A stretch of 64,000 nt of DNA from Bradyrhizobium sp. WSM3983. GTDB lineage: Bacteria > Pseudomonadota > Alphaproteobacteria > Rhizobiales > Xanthobacteraceae. A program made the translations under genes and the position numbers. The stretch is from contig NZ_KI421490.1 of NCBI RefSeq assembly GCF_000473045.1, forward strand, positions 47,351 through 111,350, written 5' to 3'. The notes beneath the pieces are model-generated. The model saw only the letters and a program-made list of their open reading frames with translations. It was not told the DNA's origin and ran no database searches. Position 1 is the stretch's first letter; each line of letters begins with the position of its first letter. Shown one piece after another: positions 1 to 7,597 of this stretch.

Positions 1-328
1 ACCGGGCCCTCGTATCGGTCATCTGCGAGACGACGGGGGCAATAGGGCATCGCTCCCCGGGGAGCGCGACATAAGCCGTCAAACCACTGCGCAGGGAAGG
101 CCGGATGTCTCGGCTTCACCTGTATGCCGCTGTGCAGCCTCTTGTAGCGCAACCATCGCACAGTGGACCGCGGGTGCCAGCCAGCACCCGGTCTTCCCTG
201 CGCCCTCTGACAATGGAGGGCGGCGTGAGGATGCAAAGCTCGGGCGAAACTGCCGCGAGGATGCGGCTCTGTGTCTGGCTTACTCCGTCGCAATGACGGC
301 GAGGTACGAGGGGCGTGTCAATCGTCGG

Positions 329-470
329 TCTCGTGCCCCGGACGCAGCGCAGCGCTTCTTCAGCGGTGCGTTGCAGAGCAGGGGCCCATGCGACGCCGAG
401 CTGGGCGGCTTCCTGGGTCCCGGCTCTGCGCGGCAGCGTAAGAACGCTGCAGCGCGTCCGGGACACGAGA
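329..470. repeat. nested palindromic intergenic repeat
   Basis: The outer arms are tctcgtgccccggacgc (329-345) and gcgtccgggacacgaga (454-470), complementary except at one or two positions. Inner arms agagcaggggccca (375-388) and tgggtcccggctct (414-427) pair as well. The whole unit can fold as a long cruciform or RNA hairpin with side stems. I recognise the wording as a dispersed repeat of Bradyrhizobium genomes, from memory only. No coding function is evident. Confidence 0.75.
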
Positions 471-627
471 GCTCGCATTTCGTGTTAAATTGCAACCCGC
501 GCGTGCAAAAAGTCTTGATCCGCGGTGATCTAAAGGTGATGGCTCCGCCTTGAACGCGGCCCAGGGCGACAGCGACTAACCCATAGAGTGCATCAGGACA
601 GTGGAACGTGATCGAACTTCCCCTTGT

Positions 628-656
628 AAAGCACTAAAATGGTGCTTTAGTGCTTT
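628..656. promoter_or_regulatory. 11-bp palindrome (candidate operator) before the TnpB-like/PspA gene
   Basis: Perfect inverted repeat AAAGCACTAAA (628-638), spacer atggtgc (639-645), TTTAGTGCTTT (646-656). The half-site GTGCTTT occurs twice in tandem (642-648 and 650-656) facing AAAGCAC (628-634), so there are three half-sites. It ends two bases before ATG 659. It could be an operator covering the transcript start, or an RNA hairpin hiding the first start codon. The binding protein is unknown. Confidence 0.55.
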
Positions 657-658
657 CC

Positions 659-1813
659 ATGAGCCCGTCGTCCCGACATGCGCCCTCGGCGCTGCGTTAC
701 AGGCTAGCCCCTGACCCGGCCGCCAAGGCTGCGATGGAGGCGACGTTTGGGGCTTATGACCGCATGATGGAGATCCTCGACGAGGTCGCGCGGACCCATA
801 ATGTGGGCTCCAATGTGGTCCTGCTGCATGCCCATGCCTATGAGCAGATCCGCAAACAGACCGCGCTGCCGTCGCGGCTGGTGACGCTGGGCCTGCGCGA
901 CCGCGCCGACTATCGCGCTGCCCAGGGACGCCGCCTGCCGCTCGACGACAAGCTCGCCAAGATCAAGGGCCCGGCCACCATTTCGATTTCAACCGTGCAG
1001 GGGCGCTTCAGCGTGCCCTTCGACTACGTCGGCTACGCGGAGGGCTGGGGGCAGAGCGTGCCCGCGCACTTGATCCGCACCGACGACGGTTTCGAGGTTC
1101 ACTACGGCGTCACGCCGAACAATCTGCCAGAGGAGGAGAATGCTATGGATACCATCGCTGCCGCTCCCGAAAATTTCCTGTCCCGGGTCGGACGTCTGAT
1201 CGCCGGCATTGCCTATGACGCGATCGAGCAGGCCGAGGGCAACAACAAGCTGAAAGTGGTTGGCCAGGCCATCCGCGAGATCGAGCGCGCGGAGAGCGAG
1301 GCGCGCGATGCGCTCGCGGCCGCGCGCGCCGAGGAATACCGCCTCAATGCGCGCCGCACCGAGATCGAGCGCGAGATGACCGATCTCATACCAAAGATCG
1401 AGGGTGCGATCGCCGATGGGCGCGATGATCTCGCCCGCGCCGGCATCGCGCGGCAGATGGATATGGAGGCGCAGTTCGAGGTGCTGTCCCGCGCCATCGA
1501 CGAGAACAACGAGAAGATCGAGCAATGCGTCACCTCGCTGCGCGCGGTGCTCTCAGCGCTCCAGGATGCCGAACAGCGCCGTGTCGATCTCGAAAAGAGC
1601 GAGGCCGCAGCGAGCCACCAGGCCTCGAATTCGTCCCGCAAACGTGGCGGCACGTCCGCGGCGGCGAAGGCGCTGCGTGCGGGCAAGGCGGTGGCGCGCG
1701 CCACCGGCGTACCGCCGGGCATCCCGTATTCGAGCGACATCGACGAGCTCAGCGCGTTGCATCGCGACAAGGAGATTGCGGCGAGGCTGGCGCGGTTGAA
1801 GTCGCGCTCCTGA
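659..1813 (+). CDS. PspA/IM30 family protein with TnpB-like N-terminal region
   Basis: This frame encodes 384 residues from ATG 659; GTG 650 is an alternative, and neither has a good Shine-Dalgarno. Residues 163-384 are alpha-helical and heptad-rich, typical of PspA/IM30 membrane-stress proteins (about 222 residues, the family size). Residues 1-160 are different: about 10-45 (YRLAPDP...TFGAYD) look like the OrfB/TnpB N-terminal helical domain, a following ALPSRL...RADY helix resembles the next TnpB helix, and about 95-155 (ISISTVQGRFSVPF ... HLIRTDDGFEVHYGV) resemble the TnpB beta-barrel that precedes RuvC. No RuvC Asp/Glu motifs follow. A strong internal start lies at 1145. Genes for a YqiJ-like protein and a flotillin follow closely, so the PspA part probably acts in membrane maintenance. 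The TnpB relation is inferred by eye. Confidence 0.8.
   Translation: MSPSSRHAPSALRYRLAPDPAAKAAMEATFGAYDRMMEILDEVARTHNVGSNVVLLHAHAYEQIRKQTALPSRLVTLGLRDRADYRAAQGRRLPLDDKLAKIKGPATISISTVQGRFSVPFDYVGYAEGWGQSVPAHLIRTDDGFEVHYGVTPNNLPEEENAMDTIAAAPENFLSRVGRLIAGIAYDAIEQAEGNNKLKVVGQAIREIERAESEARDALAAARAEEYRLNARRTEIEREMTDLIPKIEGAIADGRDDLARAGIARQMDMEAQFEVLSRAIDENNEKIEQCVTSLRAVLSALQDAEQRRVDLEKSEAAASHQASNSSRKRGGTSAAAKALRAGKAVARATGVPPGIPYSSDIDELSALHRDKEIAARLARLKSRS
1131..1147 (+). promoter_or_regulatory. internal ribosome binding site and ATG at the PspA boundary
   Basis: AGGAGGAG at 1131-1138 sits six bases before ATG 1145-1147, in frame with the upstream TnpB-like region. Initiation here would give a 222-residue protein beginning MDTIAAAPENFLSRVG, which is how a normal PspA/IM30 protein starts. 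This is a far better start than either one upstream, so the locus probably yields free PspA, alone or besides the fusion. Confidence 0.7.
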
Positions 1814-1823
1814 GGTTCGTGTC

Positions 1824-2486
1824 ATGAGCGCATTGCTCGAACACGTCATGTCGCCCGAGGTCAGGCCGTTTGCGATCGCGGCGGCCATGATCCTCATCGT
1901 CGGCACACTCGAAGTCGCCACGATGCTGGTCGGGGCCTCGCTGAGCGAGATGCTCGGCACCAGCATCGATTTCAGCCATCCCAGCGACAATGGCATGATC
2001 AACGCCATCTCCTGGATCAATGTCGGCGGCGTGCCGCTGCTGATCTTCCTGCTCCTGGCGCTCGGCGCCTTCTCGATCACCGGCTTCCTGATCCAGGACG
2101 TCGCGCGGATGGCGGCCGGCCCTTTGCCGGCCTCAATCGCCTCGCTCGCGGCGGTCGCCGTCTCGGTCCCGCTGGTCCGTGCCGCGAGCCGCGGCATCGC
2201 GCGGATCATTCCCAAGGACGAGAGCTACGCGGTCAGCCTTGGCGATCTCGTCGGTCGCGTCGGTGAGGTCGTCGTCGGCCCGCTCGACCAGGGGCCGCCC
2301 GGCCGCGTCAGCGTCGCCGATATCCACGGCAACAGGCACTTCGTCCAGGCGGTTGCGGCGCCTTCGTCATCGCCGTTGCCGCAAGGAACCCTGGTGCTCC
2401 TGGTCGATCGCGTCGACACACGTTTCGTCGCGGTCAGGGCTGACGATGAACTGAAACCGACCAAACCCACTCTAAGCAGCAGTTAA
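1824..2486 (+). CDS. YqiJ-like inner membrane protein with C-terminal OB fold
   Basis: This 220-residue protein matches the YqiJ layout: hydrophobic segments near residues 15-40, 65-90 and 100-120, then a beta-rich soluble domain (about 130-205, LGDLVGRVGEVVVGPLDQG...) of the NfeD/OB-fold kind. E. coli YqiJ is about the same size and pairs with the flotillin YqiK, as here. NfeD-type proteins are known partners of flotillins and help organise membrane microdomains. The gene starts 10 bases after the PspA stop and ends 19 bases before the flotillin, so one operon is likely. The symbol yqiJ would be reasonable, but I have not verified orthology. Confidence 0.8.
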   Translation: MSALLEHVMSPEVRPFAIAAAMILIVGTLEVATMLVGASLSEMLGTSIDFSHPSDNGMINAISWINVGGVPLLIFLLLALGAFSITGFLIQDVARMAAGPLPASIASLAAVAVSVPLVRAASRGIARIIPKDESYAVSLGDLVGRVGEVVVGPLDQGPPGRVSVADIHGNRHFVQAVAAPSSSPLPQGTLVLLVDRVDTRFVAVRADDELKPTKPTLSSS

Positions 2487-2505
2487 GTCATTATTGGAGA
2501 AAGTC

Positions 2506-4209
2506 ATGTTCGACATCGCAGTCCCGGCCATGATCGGCGTCGCGCTGATCGTCGTTTTGGGCATTATCTTCACAATTCTCTACAAGCGGGCCACGCGCGA
2601 CGAGGCCTTCGTGCGCACCGGCCTCGGTGGCAAGAAGGTCGTGCTCGACGGCGGCGCCATGATCCTGCCGATCTTCCACTCCTATGCCAGCGTCAATTTG
2701 AAGACGCTGCGGCTCACCGTCGAACGCAAGGAGCGGGAATCCCTGATCACCAAGGACCGCCTGCGCGTCGACATCGTTGCGGAGTTCTACGTGCGTGTCC
2801 GCCCCGATGATGAGAGCATTGCGCTTGCGAGCCAGACGCTGGGTGCGCTGACCAATGACGCCGAAGCCCTGCGTAACCAGGTCGAGGCCAAATTCGTCGA
2901 CGGTCTGCGGTCGGTGGCGGCCACCATGTCCATTCTGGAGCTGCAGGAAAAGCGCAGCGATTTTGTCAAGCACGTGCAGGCGACCGTCGAATCCGACGTG
3001 AAATCCAACGGGCTGGAGCTTGAATCCGTGTCGCTCACAAAGCTCGACCAGACCGACGTCAAATTCTTCAACCCTGAGAACTTCTTCGATGCCGAAGGTC
3101 TCACCCAGCTGAAAACCGTCACAGAGACCCGCCGGCGCGACCGCAACTCGATCGTGCGCGACAACGAGGTGGCGATCGCGCAGAAGGACCTCGAGGCGCG
3201 GCAGCAGACCCTGACCATCGAGCGGACCAAGAAGGAAGCGGAGCTATCCCAGGAGCGTGACATCGCGAACAAGACCGCGAGCACCCGCGCCGAGGTCGCA
3301 ACCGCGACACAGACTGCGCGCTTGACCGAGGAGAATGCCCGCATCGATACCGATCGAGCGGTGGCCGAGAAAGAAGCCGGCGCCAAGCAGGTCAAGGAAA
3401 CCGCGGTGATCGAATCCGACCTGGCGATCAACAAGCGCAAGACCGACGCCCAGCGCGAGATCCAGATCGCGACCCAGGAGAACGAAATCCAGATCGCAGC
3501 CAAAAGCAAGACGACGTCGGAAGCCGTCGCCGAAGCCAAGACGGCCGAAGCGCTCGCCGTCTCGGCGGAGGAAAAGGTGGTGACCGCACGCGCCGTCGAG
3601 GTCGCCGACCGCGCCCGTCTTACCCAGGTGCTCGCCGCCCGCACGGAAGCGGAGCGCAAATCAACCGAGTTGATCGTCGCGGCCGAAGCCGAGAAGAAGG
3701 CGTCGCTCGACCGCGCCGAGGCCGTCAAGACATTGGCCACGGCCGAAGCCGAGTCCAACAAGATCAAGGCCGTCGGCGTCAGGAACATCGGTGAGGCCGA
3801 AGCCGCCGTCATCACCCTGAAAAACGAGGCGCAGAACAAGCTCGGCGCCAATGTCATCGATTTCGAGATCGCCAAGAAGCGGATCGAAACCATGCCCTTG
3901 GCGCTGGCCGAGATGGTCAGACCGATCGGCAATCTCAAGGACGTTCGCATCCTGCATACCGGTGGCGCATTTGGCGGCAACGGCGCCGGGGGAGGCAATG
4001 TCGGCTTCGGCGAGGGGCTCGCCGGTGAGCTCCTCAAGGTGCACGCGCTGCGTCCGATGATCGACGAGATCCTGCGCCAGAGCGGTTTTGCGCCGGGCGA
4101 TGATCCCGTGAAGGCGCTGGTCGGCGCCGTCACCGGCAAGGCCAACGGAGCCGCAGGCGCACCGGCGGCTGTGACCGCGCCGGAGAAAACAAACTCGGCC
4201 GATCTATGA
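2506..4209 (+). CDS. flotillin family protein (YqiK-like)
   Basis: This 567-residue protein has an N-terminal membrane segment (residues about 5-28), an SPFH/band-7 domain (about 40-210, with KKVVLDGGAMILPIFHSY and the following beta strands) and a long Ala/Glu/Lys-rich coiled coil (about 220-460), ending in a Gly-rich tail. This is the flotillin/YqiK arrangement; such proteins scaffold detergent-resistant membrane domains. The start at ATG 2506 has GGAGA five bases upstream and is preferred to the TTG at 2494. It is the last gene of the PspA/YqiJ/flotillin operon. A GC-rich stem lies after the stop. Confidence 0.9.
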   Translation: MFDIAVPAMIGVALIVVLGIIFTILYKRATRDEAFVRTGLGGKKVVLDGGAMILPIFHSYASVNLKTLRLTVERKERESLITKDRLRVDIVAEFYVRVRPDDESIALASQTLGALTNDAEALRNQVEAKFVDGLRSVAATMSILELQEKRSDFVKHVQATVESDVKSNGLELESVSLTKLDQTDVKFFNPENFFDAEGLTQLKTVTETRRRDRNSIVRDNEVAIAQKDLEARQQTLTIERTKKEAELSQERDIANKTASTRAEVATATQTARLTEENARIDTDRAVAEKEAGAKQVKETAVIESDLAINKRKTDAQREIQIATQENEIQIAAKSKTTSEAVAEAKTAEALAVSAEEKVVTARAVEVADRARLTQVLAARTEAERKSTELIVAAEAEKKASLDRAEAVKTLATAEAESNKIKAVGVRNIGEAEAAVITLKNEAQNKLGANVIDFEIAKKRIETMPLALAEMVRPIGNLKDVRILHTGGAFGGNGAGGGNVGFGEGLAGELLKVHALRPMIDEILRQSGFAPGDDPVKALVGAVTGKANGAAGAPAAVTAPEKTNSADL

Positions 4210-4251
4210 ATGGCGGTTCATTGCTGCGGAGAGTTCGAATCGATATGAACT

Positions 4252-4285
4252 GGCTCGTTGCGCGTCTCGCGTCACGCAACGAGCC
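4252..4285 (+). terminator. stem-loop after the flotillin gene
   Basis: GGCTCGTTGCG (4252-4262) pairs exactly with CGCAACGAGCC (4275-4285) around a 12-base loop. There is no T-run, so termination is plausible but not certain. Confidence 0.45.
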
Positions 4286-4451
4286 GGAGCGCGGATCGAG
4301 GGCGTGTCGACCTCTCGATCTTGCTCCGGACGAATTCTTCAAGGGAGGGCCGCCCTTCCTCGATGCTTTGCGAGTGATGGCGAATTCGTCCTTTGCAAGC
4401 GCAACCGGCTTTGTTATACGCAGCCGCGCGCGAACGACTGGTTCGCCCTTT
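4286..4451. other. spacer before tRNA-Asn
   Basis: Nothing coding is visible. It must contain the tRNA promoter, but I see no clear -35/-10 pair. Confidence 0.4.
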
Positions 4452-4526
4452 TCCTCGGTAGCTCAGCGGTAGAGCATCCGACTGTTAATCGGATGGTCGC
4501 TGGTTCGAATCCAGCCCGGGGAGCCA
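4452..4526 (+). tRNA. tRNA-Asn (anticodon GTT)
   Basis: This 75-nt cloverleaf has acceptor arm TCCTCGG (4452-4458) pairing with CCGGGGA (4516-4522), discriminator G and encoded CCA (4524-4526). The anticodon loop reads CTGTTAA with anticodon GTT, and the T arm carries GGTTCGAATCC. No integrated element is seen at its 3' end: the next 190 bases contain no integrase and no repeat of the tRNA tail. Confidence 0.97.
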
Positions 4527-4718
4527 AATTCCGCTTCATTTTCAATGATTTCTCGGCGTTCGCTAATGCGACGCACAATGTTGCTCGATCAGTTTCTCAG
4601 AGTCGTTACGCGCCAATCCGGCAGAATCGCGTTCAAGCGGACGTGTGCAGCAGCGGCGCTAAATCGACTTAATTCAAATCGAGCTTGATCGGGCCGGACT
4701 CTTACGGAGCTGATTCCC

Positions 4719-4898
4719 ATGCCCGACATCCAGATCGACCGCGCCCACCTGGCCCCCTCGATTCTGCCGGCCCATATTCCCGAGCTCAGCGACGACGAAT
4801 GCCTGGCCTGTCTGGCGCGCGCCGTCGAGACCCCCGATTCGGCACGGCTGGACGAAGTGGCGGCCCTGATCGGCCGGCTTGCCGTCACGATCGAATAG
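4719..4898 (+). CDS. small conserved-looking hypothetical protein (59 aa)
   Basis: The short frame starts at ATG 4719 with ACGGAG about nine bases upstream and stops at TAG 4896-4898. The product begins MPDIQIDRAHLAPSILP and contains an acidic helix with two cysteines in ECLACLARA. It has no signal peptide or membrane segment. It precedes the methyltransferase gene by 136 bases. I do not recognise a family; codon use looks like that of its neighbours, which favours a real gene. Confidence 0.6.
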   Translation: MPDIQIDRAHLAPSILPAHIPELSDDECLACLARAVETPDSARLDEVAALIGRLAVTIE

Positions 4899-5034
4899 GC
4901 CATCTCGCCCCCGATACCTGCGTTGCGTCGCCGTTGGTTCACCGGCGAACGGACGTGTTGCGTTTTCGCGGAGCCTGCTCCAAATATGCCGCCAACTTTC
5001 GTCCGCGGCATTGTCCGCCTTGCAGGGTCCGCAA

Positions 5035-5697
5035 ATGTCCGGTTTCTCGACCGCGCGCCAAAAAATGGTCGATGGCCAGGTGCGCACCAATGACGTCACC
5101 GATCGCCGCATTCTCGATGCCATGCTCACGGTTCCCCGCGAGGCCTTCGTGCCGGCGAGCCGGCAGGCGCTGGCCTATCTCGACCTCGATCTCGATGTGA
5201 GCGAGGGCGGCGCCAAGCGCTTCCTGATCAAGCCGCAGCTGATCGGCAAGCTGCTCCAGGCAGCCGAGATTGGCGAAGGCGACAACGTGCTGGTCGTCGG
5301 CTGCGCCACCGGCTACCTCGCCGCGCTGACCGCGAAGCTTGCGCGCCAGGTCACGGCAACGGAGAGCGATTCGGCTCTGGCTGCGAAAGCCAAGGACGCC
5401 TTCGCCGCAATCGGGCTCAGCAACGTGACCTGCAAGGCTGCCGCCAGTGCCGAGGGCGATCCGGCTGCCGCGCCCTATGACGTGATCATCCTCAACGGCG
5501 CCACTGAGGTGACGCCTGACGAGCTGTTCGGCCAGCTCAAAGAGGGGGGACGCCTAGTGGGGGTCTCGGCCGAATCCCGGCCGTCGCGGGCCATGATCGT
5601 GACCCGGTCCCACGGCGAATTCGGCCATCGGCCGCTCTTCGACGCCGCCGCCCCGGTACTTCCCGGGCTGGAACGGGCCGCTGCCTTCGTCTTCTGA
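5035..5697 (+). CDS. pcm: protein-L-isoaspartate O-methyltransferase family protein
   Basis: This 220-residue SAM-dependent methyltransferase of the PCMT class begins MSGFSTARQKMVDGQVRTNDV, the usual opening of the alphaproteobacterial branch. The SAM-binding motif I is seen as VLVVGCATGYLAALTAKL (about 86-103). Classical enzymes repair isoaspartyl residues in damaged proteins using S-adenosylmethionine. In this branch motif I reads VVGCATGY rather than the classical EIGTGSGY, so activity on isoaspartate is an assumption. The start was chosen at ATG 5035; the longer frame to 4879 has no family similarity. It lies just upstream of tolC, an order often seen in rhizobia. Confidence 0.8.
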   Translation: MSGFSTARQKMVDGQVRTNDVTDRRILDAMLTVPREAFVPASRQALAYLDLDLDVSEGGAKRFLIKPQLIGKLLQAAEIGEGDNVLVVGCATGYLAALTAKLARQVTATESDSALAAKAKDAFAAIGLSNVTCKAAASAEGDPAAAPYDVIILNGATEVTPDELFGQLKEGGRLVGVSAESRPSRAMIVTRSHGEFGHRPLFDAAAPVLPGLERAAAFVF

Positions 5698-5773
5698 CCG
5701 CCGAAACCCCGTTAAAATCCCGTTCTGAATCAGAAGTGTGGCCGGGATGCTGCACGTAAAGAGTTTCCGCTGA

Positions 5774-5793
5774 GAACTACCCAGAGGTAGTTC
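5774..5793. promoter_or_regulatory. 8-bp palindrome upstream of tolC
   Basis: GAACTACC (5774-5781), spacer caga, GGTAGTTC (5786-5793): a perfect dyad with a 20-bp footprint, 92 bases before the tolC start. Size and symmetry suit a dimeric regulator, but it could also be a short hairpin. The factor is unknown. Confidence 0.4.
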
Positions 5794-5884
5794 CGTCGCG
5801 CTCAACCGCGTCCTATGTTGCTGCGGGGCAACGACTCCACTTGGATACGGTACCCAGGCTCGCGGGCACGAGCCTGACGTGAGA

Positions 5885-7294
5885 ATGAACGGATTTTCAA
5901 GGATGCATGGGGTGAAGTTCTTCACCGGAGCAGCGGTTTCGGTCCTCCTGGCGGCGCTTGCCGGGCCGACGCCTGCATTGGCGGATACGATCGAGGCTGC
6001 GCTGGTGCGCGCCTATCAGAACAATCCGCAGCTCAACGCACAGCGCGCCCAGGTGCGCTCGACCGATGAGAACGTACCGCAGGCGCTGTCGGGCTATCGC
6101 CCCAAGGTCGGCGTCAACCTCAGCACCGGCTATCAATATCAGGACATCCAACAGGTGCAGAAGGGCCAGCCGTTCCATAGCGATCCTCCCCTTCAGCCCA
6201 ACAGTGCCAGCCTGACCGTCACCCAGACGCTCTACAACGGCAATCAGACCGCCAACAGGACGCGTGCGGCAGAGAGTCAGGTCTCTGGGGCCCGCGAAGC
6301 GTTGCGCGTGCTCGAGCAGACGGTGCTGTTGCAGGCTGCCACGAGCTACATGGACTACCTGCGGGATGCGGCAACTCTCGAAGTTCAACGCAGCAACGTG
6401 CGCGTGCTCGAACAAACGCTCAAGCAAACGCGCGACCGCTTTAATGTCGGCGAGGTCACGCGCACCGACGTCGCGCAGTCTGAAGCACAACTCGCTGCCG
6501 GCAGGACCCAAGCGCTGACGGCCGAATCGAATCTCACGACGACGCGCTCGAACTTCCGCCGGATCATCGGGAACGAGCCGACGAACCTCGCTCCGGGCTC
6601 GCCGGTCGATCGCTTCCTGCCTCGGACGATCGCCTCGGCGGTCAATCTCAGCCTGGTCGAGAACCCCAACGTTACGGCTTCGATGTACGGCATCGACGTC
6701 AACTTTCTCCAGGTCAAGATCAACGAAGGCGCGCTGCTGCCGACGGTCTCCCTGCAGGCTGCCGTCAGCACGGCGTACCAACAGACCCTGCAGGTCTTCC
6801 GAACAAATTCCGCTTCCGCCCTCGCGACGGCCTCCATACCGATCTATCAGGGCGGCGCGGAATATGCGCTGATCCGCCAGTCGAAAGAGAATCTGGCGCA
6901 GCAGCGCCTGAATCTCGAAACCACCCGCGATCAGACCCGCGCCAACGTCGTGCAGGCCTGGGGCCAGCTTGAAGCCGGCAAGGCGCAGGTGCAGTCGGCG
7001 CAGGCTCAGGTCACGGCGTCCGAGATCGCGCTGAACGGCGTGCGCGAAGAGGCCAAGGCCGGACAGCGCACCACGCTCGACGTGCTCAACGCGCAGCAGG
7101 CACTGGTCAACGCGCGTGTCGCGCTCGTCACTGCGCAGCACGACCGCGTGGTCGCATCCTATTCCGTGCTCAGCGCAGTTGGGCGCCTTGCCCCGCAGGT
7201 GCTCGGCCTCAACACCACGGTCTACGATCCGAGCGTGCATTACCAGCAGGTGCGCGACAGCTGGGCCGGCGTGCGCACGCCTGACGGACGCTAA
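5885..7294 (+). CDS. tolC: TolC family outer membrane efflux/secretion channel
   Basis: This 469-residue protein has a signal peptide (cleavage expected after ALA near residue 33) and two outer-membrane-efflux repeats (about 36-235 and 255-440) rich in Gln/Ala helices. TolC trimers span outer membrane and periplasm and serve type I secretion and multidrug efflux. The repeat openings TIEAALVRAYQNNPQLNAQR and the later QARVSSSA-like helices are typical of the family. ATG 5885 is preferred to GTG 5879; ATG 5903 is also possible. No inner-membrane partner is adjacent, which is usual for a shared TolC. A strong terminator follows. Confidence 0.93.
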   Translation: MNGFSRMHGVKFFTGAAVSVLLAALAGPTPALADTIEAALVRAYQNNPQLNAQRAQVRSTDENVPQALSGYRPKVGVNLSTGYQYQDIQQVQKGQPFHSDPPLQPNSASLTVTQTLYNGNQTANRTRAAESQVSGAREALRVLEQTVLLQAATSYMDYLRDAATLEVQRSNVRVLEQTLKQTRDRFNVGEVTRTDVAQSEAQLAAGRTQALTAESNLTTTRSNFRRIIGNEPTNLAPGSPVDRFLPRTIASAVNLSLVENPNVTASMYGIDVNFLQVKINEGALLPTVSLQAAVSTAYQQTLQVFRTNSASALATASIPIYQGGAEYALIRQSKENLAQQRLNLETTRDQTRANVVQAWGQLEAGKAQVQSAQAQVTASEIALNGVREEAKAGQRTTLDVLNAQQALVNARVALVTAQHDRVVASYSVLSAVGRLAPQVLGLNTTVYDPSVHYQQVRDSWAGVRTPDGR

Positions 7295-7307
7295 GTCCCG
7301 TAATCCT

Positions 7308-7341
7308 CCGGTCGGCCTTGCAAACTGCCAAGGCCGACCGG
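7308..7341 (+). terminator. Rho-independent-type terminator after tolC
   Basis: A 13-bp perfect stem, CCGGTCGGCCTTG (7308-7320) with CAAGGCCGACCGG (7329-7341), has an 8-base loop and is followed by a T-rich tgctttgctt. It lies 14 bases after the tolC stop. Confidence 0.8.
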
Positions 7342-7597
7342 TGCTTTGCTTGCAATCATCAAAATCCCTGACATAGCCTTGCCAAGAAGCTGCGGGTCGA
7401 TTCGCCCCGCATCCAGTGTTGCATGCGTAATGCTTGAGTGACGGGGCAGGGGCGCGCCGCCTCACGTTGAGTCGTGATCTGGGGACAAGTCTGGCTGTCG
7501 CGACGAAAATGTCGGGGCACACATCCGGAACCGGCCAATCCTGTCGTGCTTGGTGTAAAACAACGCATGCGAGGGCGTTGATGATGTGGAGTCGGAG
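7342..7597. other. tolC-popZ spacer
   Basis: No gene is seen in this stretch. It should hold the promoter of the PopZ-like gene; I could not pick a convincing -35/-10 pair. Confidence 0.4.

Larger units (their letters stand above)
1..658. other. non-coding region upstream of the PspA operon
   Basis: No convincing gene is present. The short frames here have no ribosome binding site, overlap one another on both strands and run through palindromic repeat sequence. The stretch holds a large nested palindrome (329-470) and a small palindrome (628-656), listed separately. The segment around 270-310, with the wording cgtcgcaatgacgg, resembles the end of a dispersed repeat and recurs in similar form near 13774-13784. 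Confidence 0.6.

Noticed and set aside
105..553. Short frames in the first 600 bases
   Set aside because: They overlap palindromic repeat sequence on both strands and have no ribosome sites.
1800..1823. Guide-RNA (omega/re-RNA) scaffold for the TnpB-like part
   Set aside because: The 3' side of the fusion runs straight into yqiJ with a 10-base gap, so there is no room for the usual element end; none was seen near 480-650 either.
2787..4145. 452-codon minus-strand frame
   Set aside because: Antisense to the flotillin coiled coil; Ser/Ala-rich shadow.
4527..4718. Integrated element at the tRNA-Asn 3' end
   Set aside because: No integrase, no repeat of the tRNA tail and normal housekeeping genes follow.
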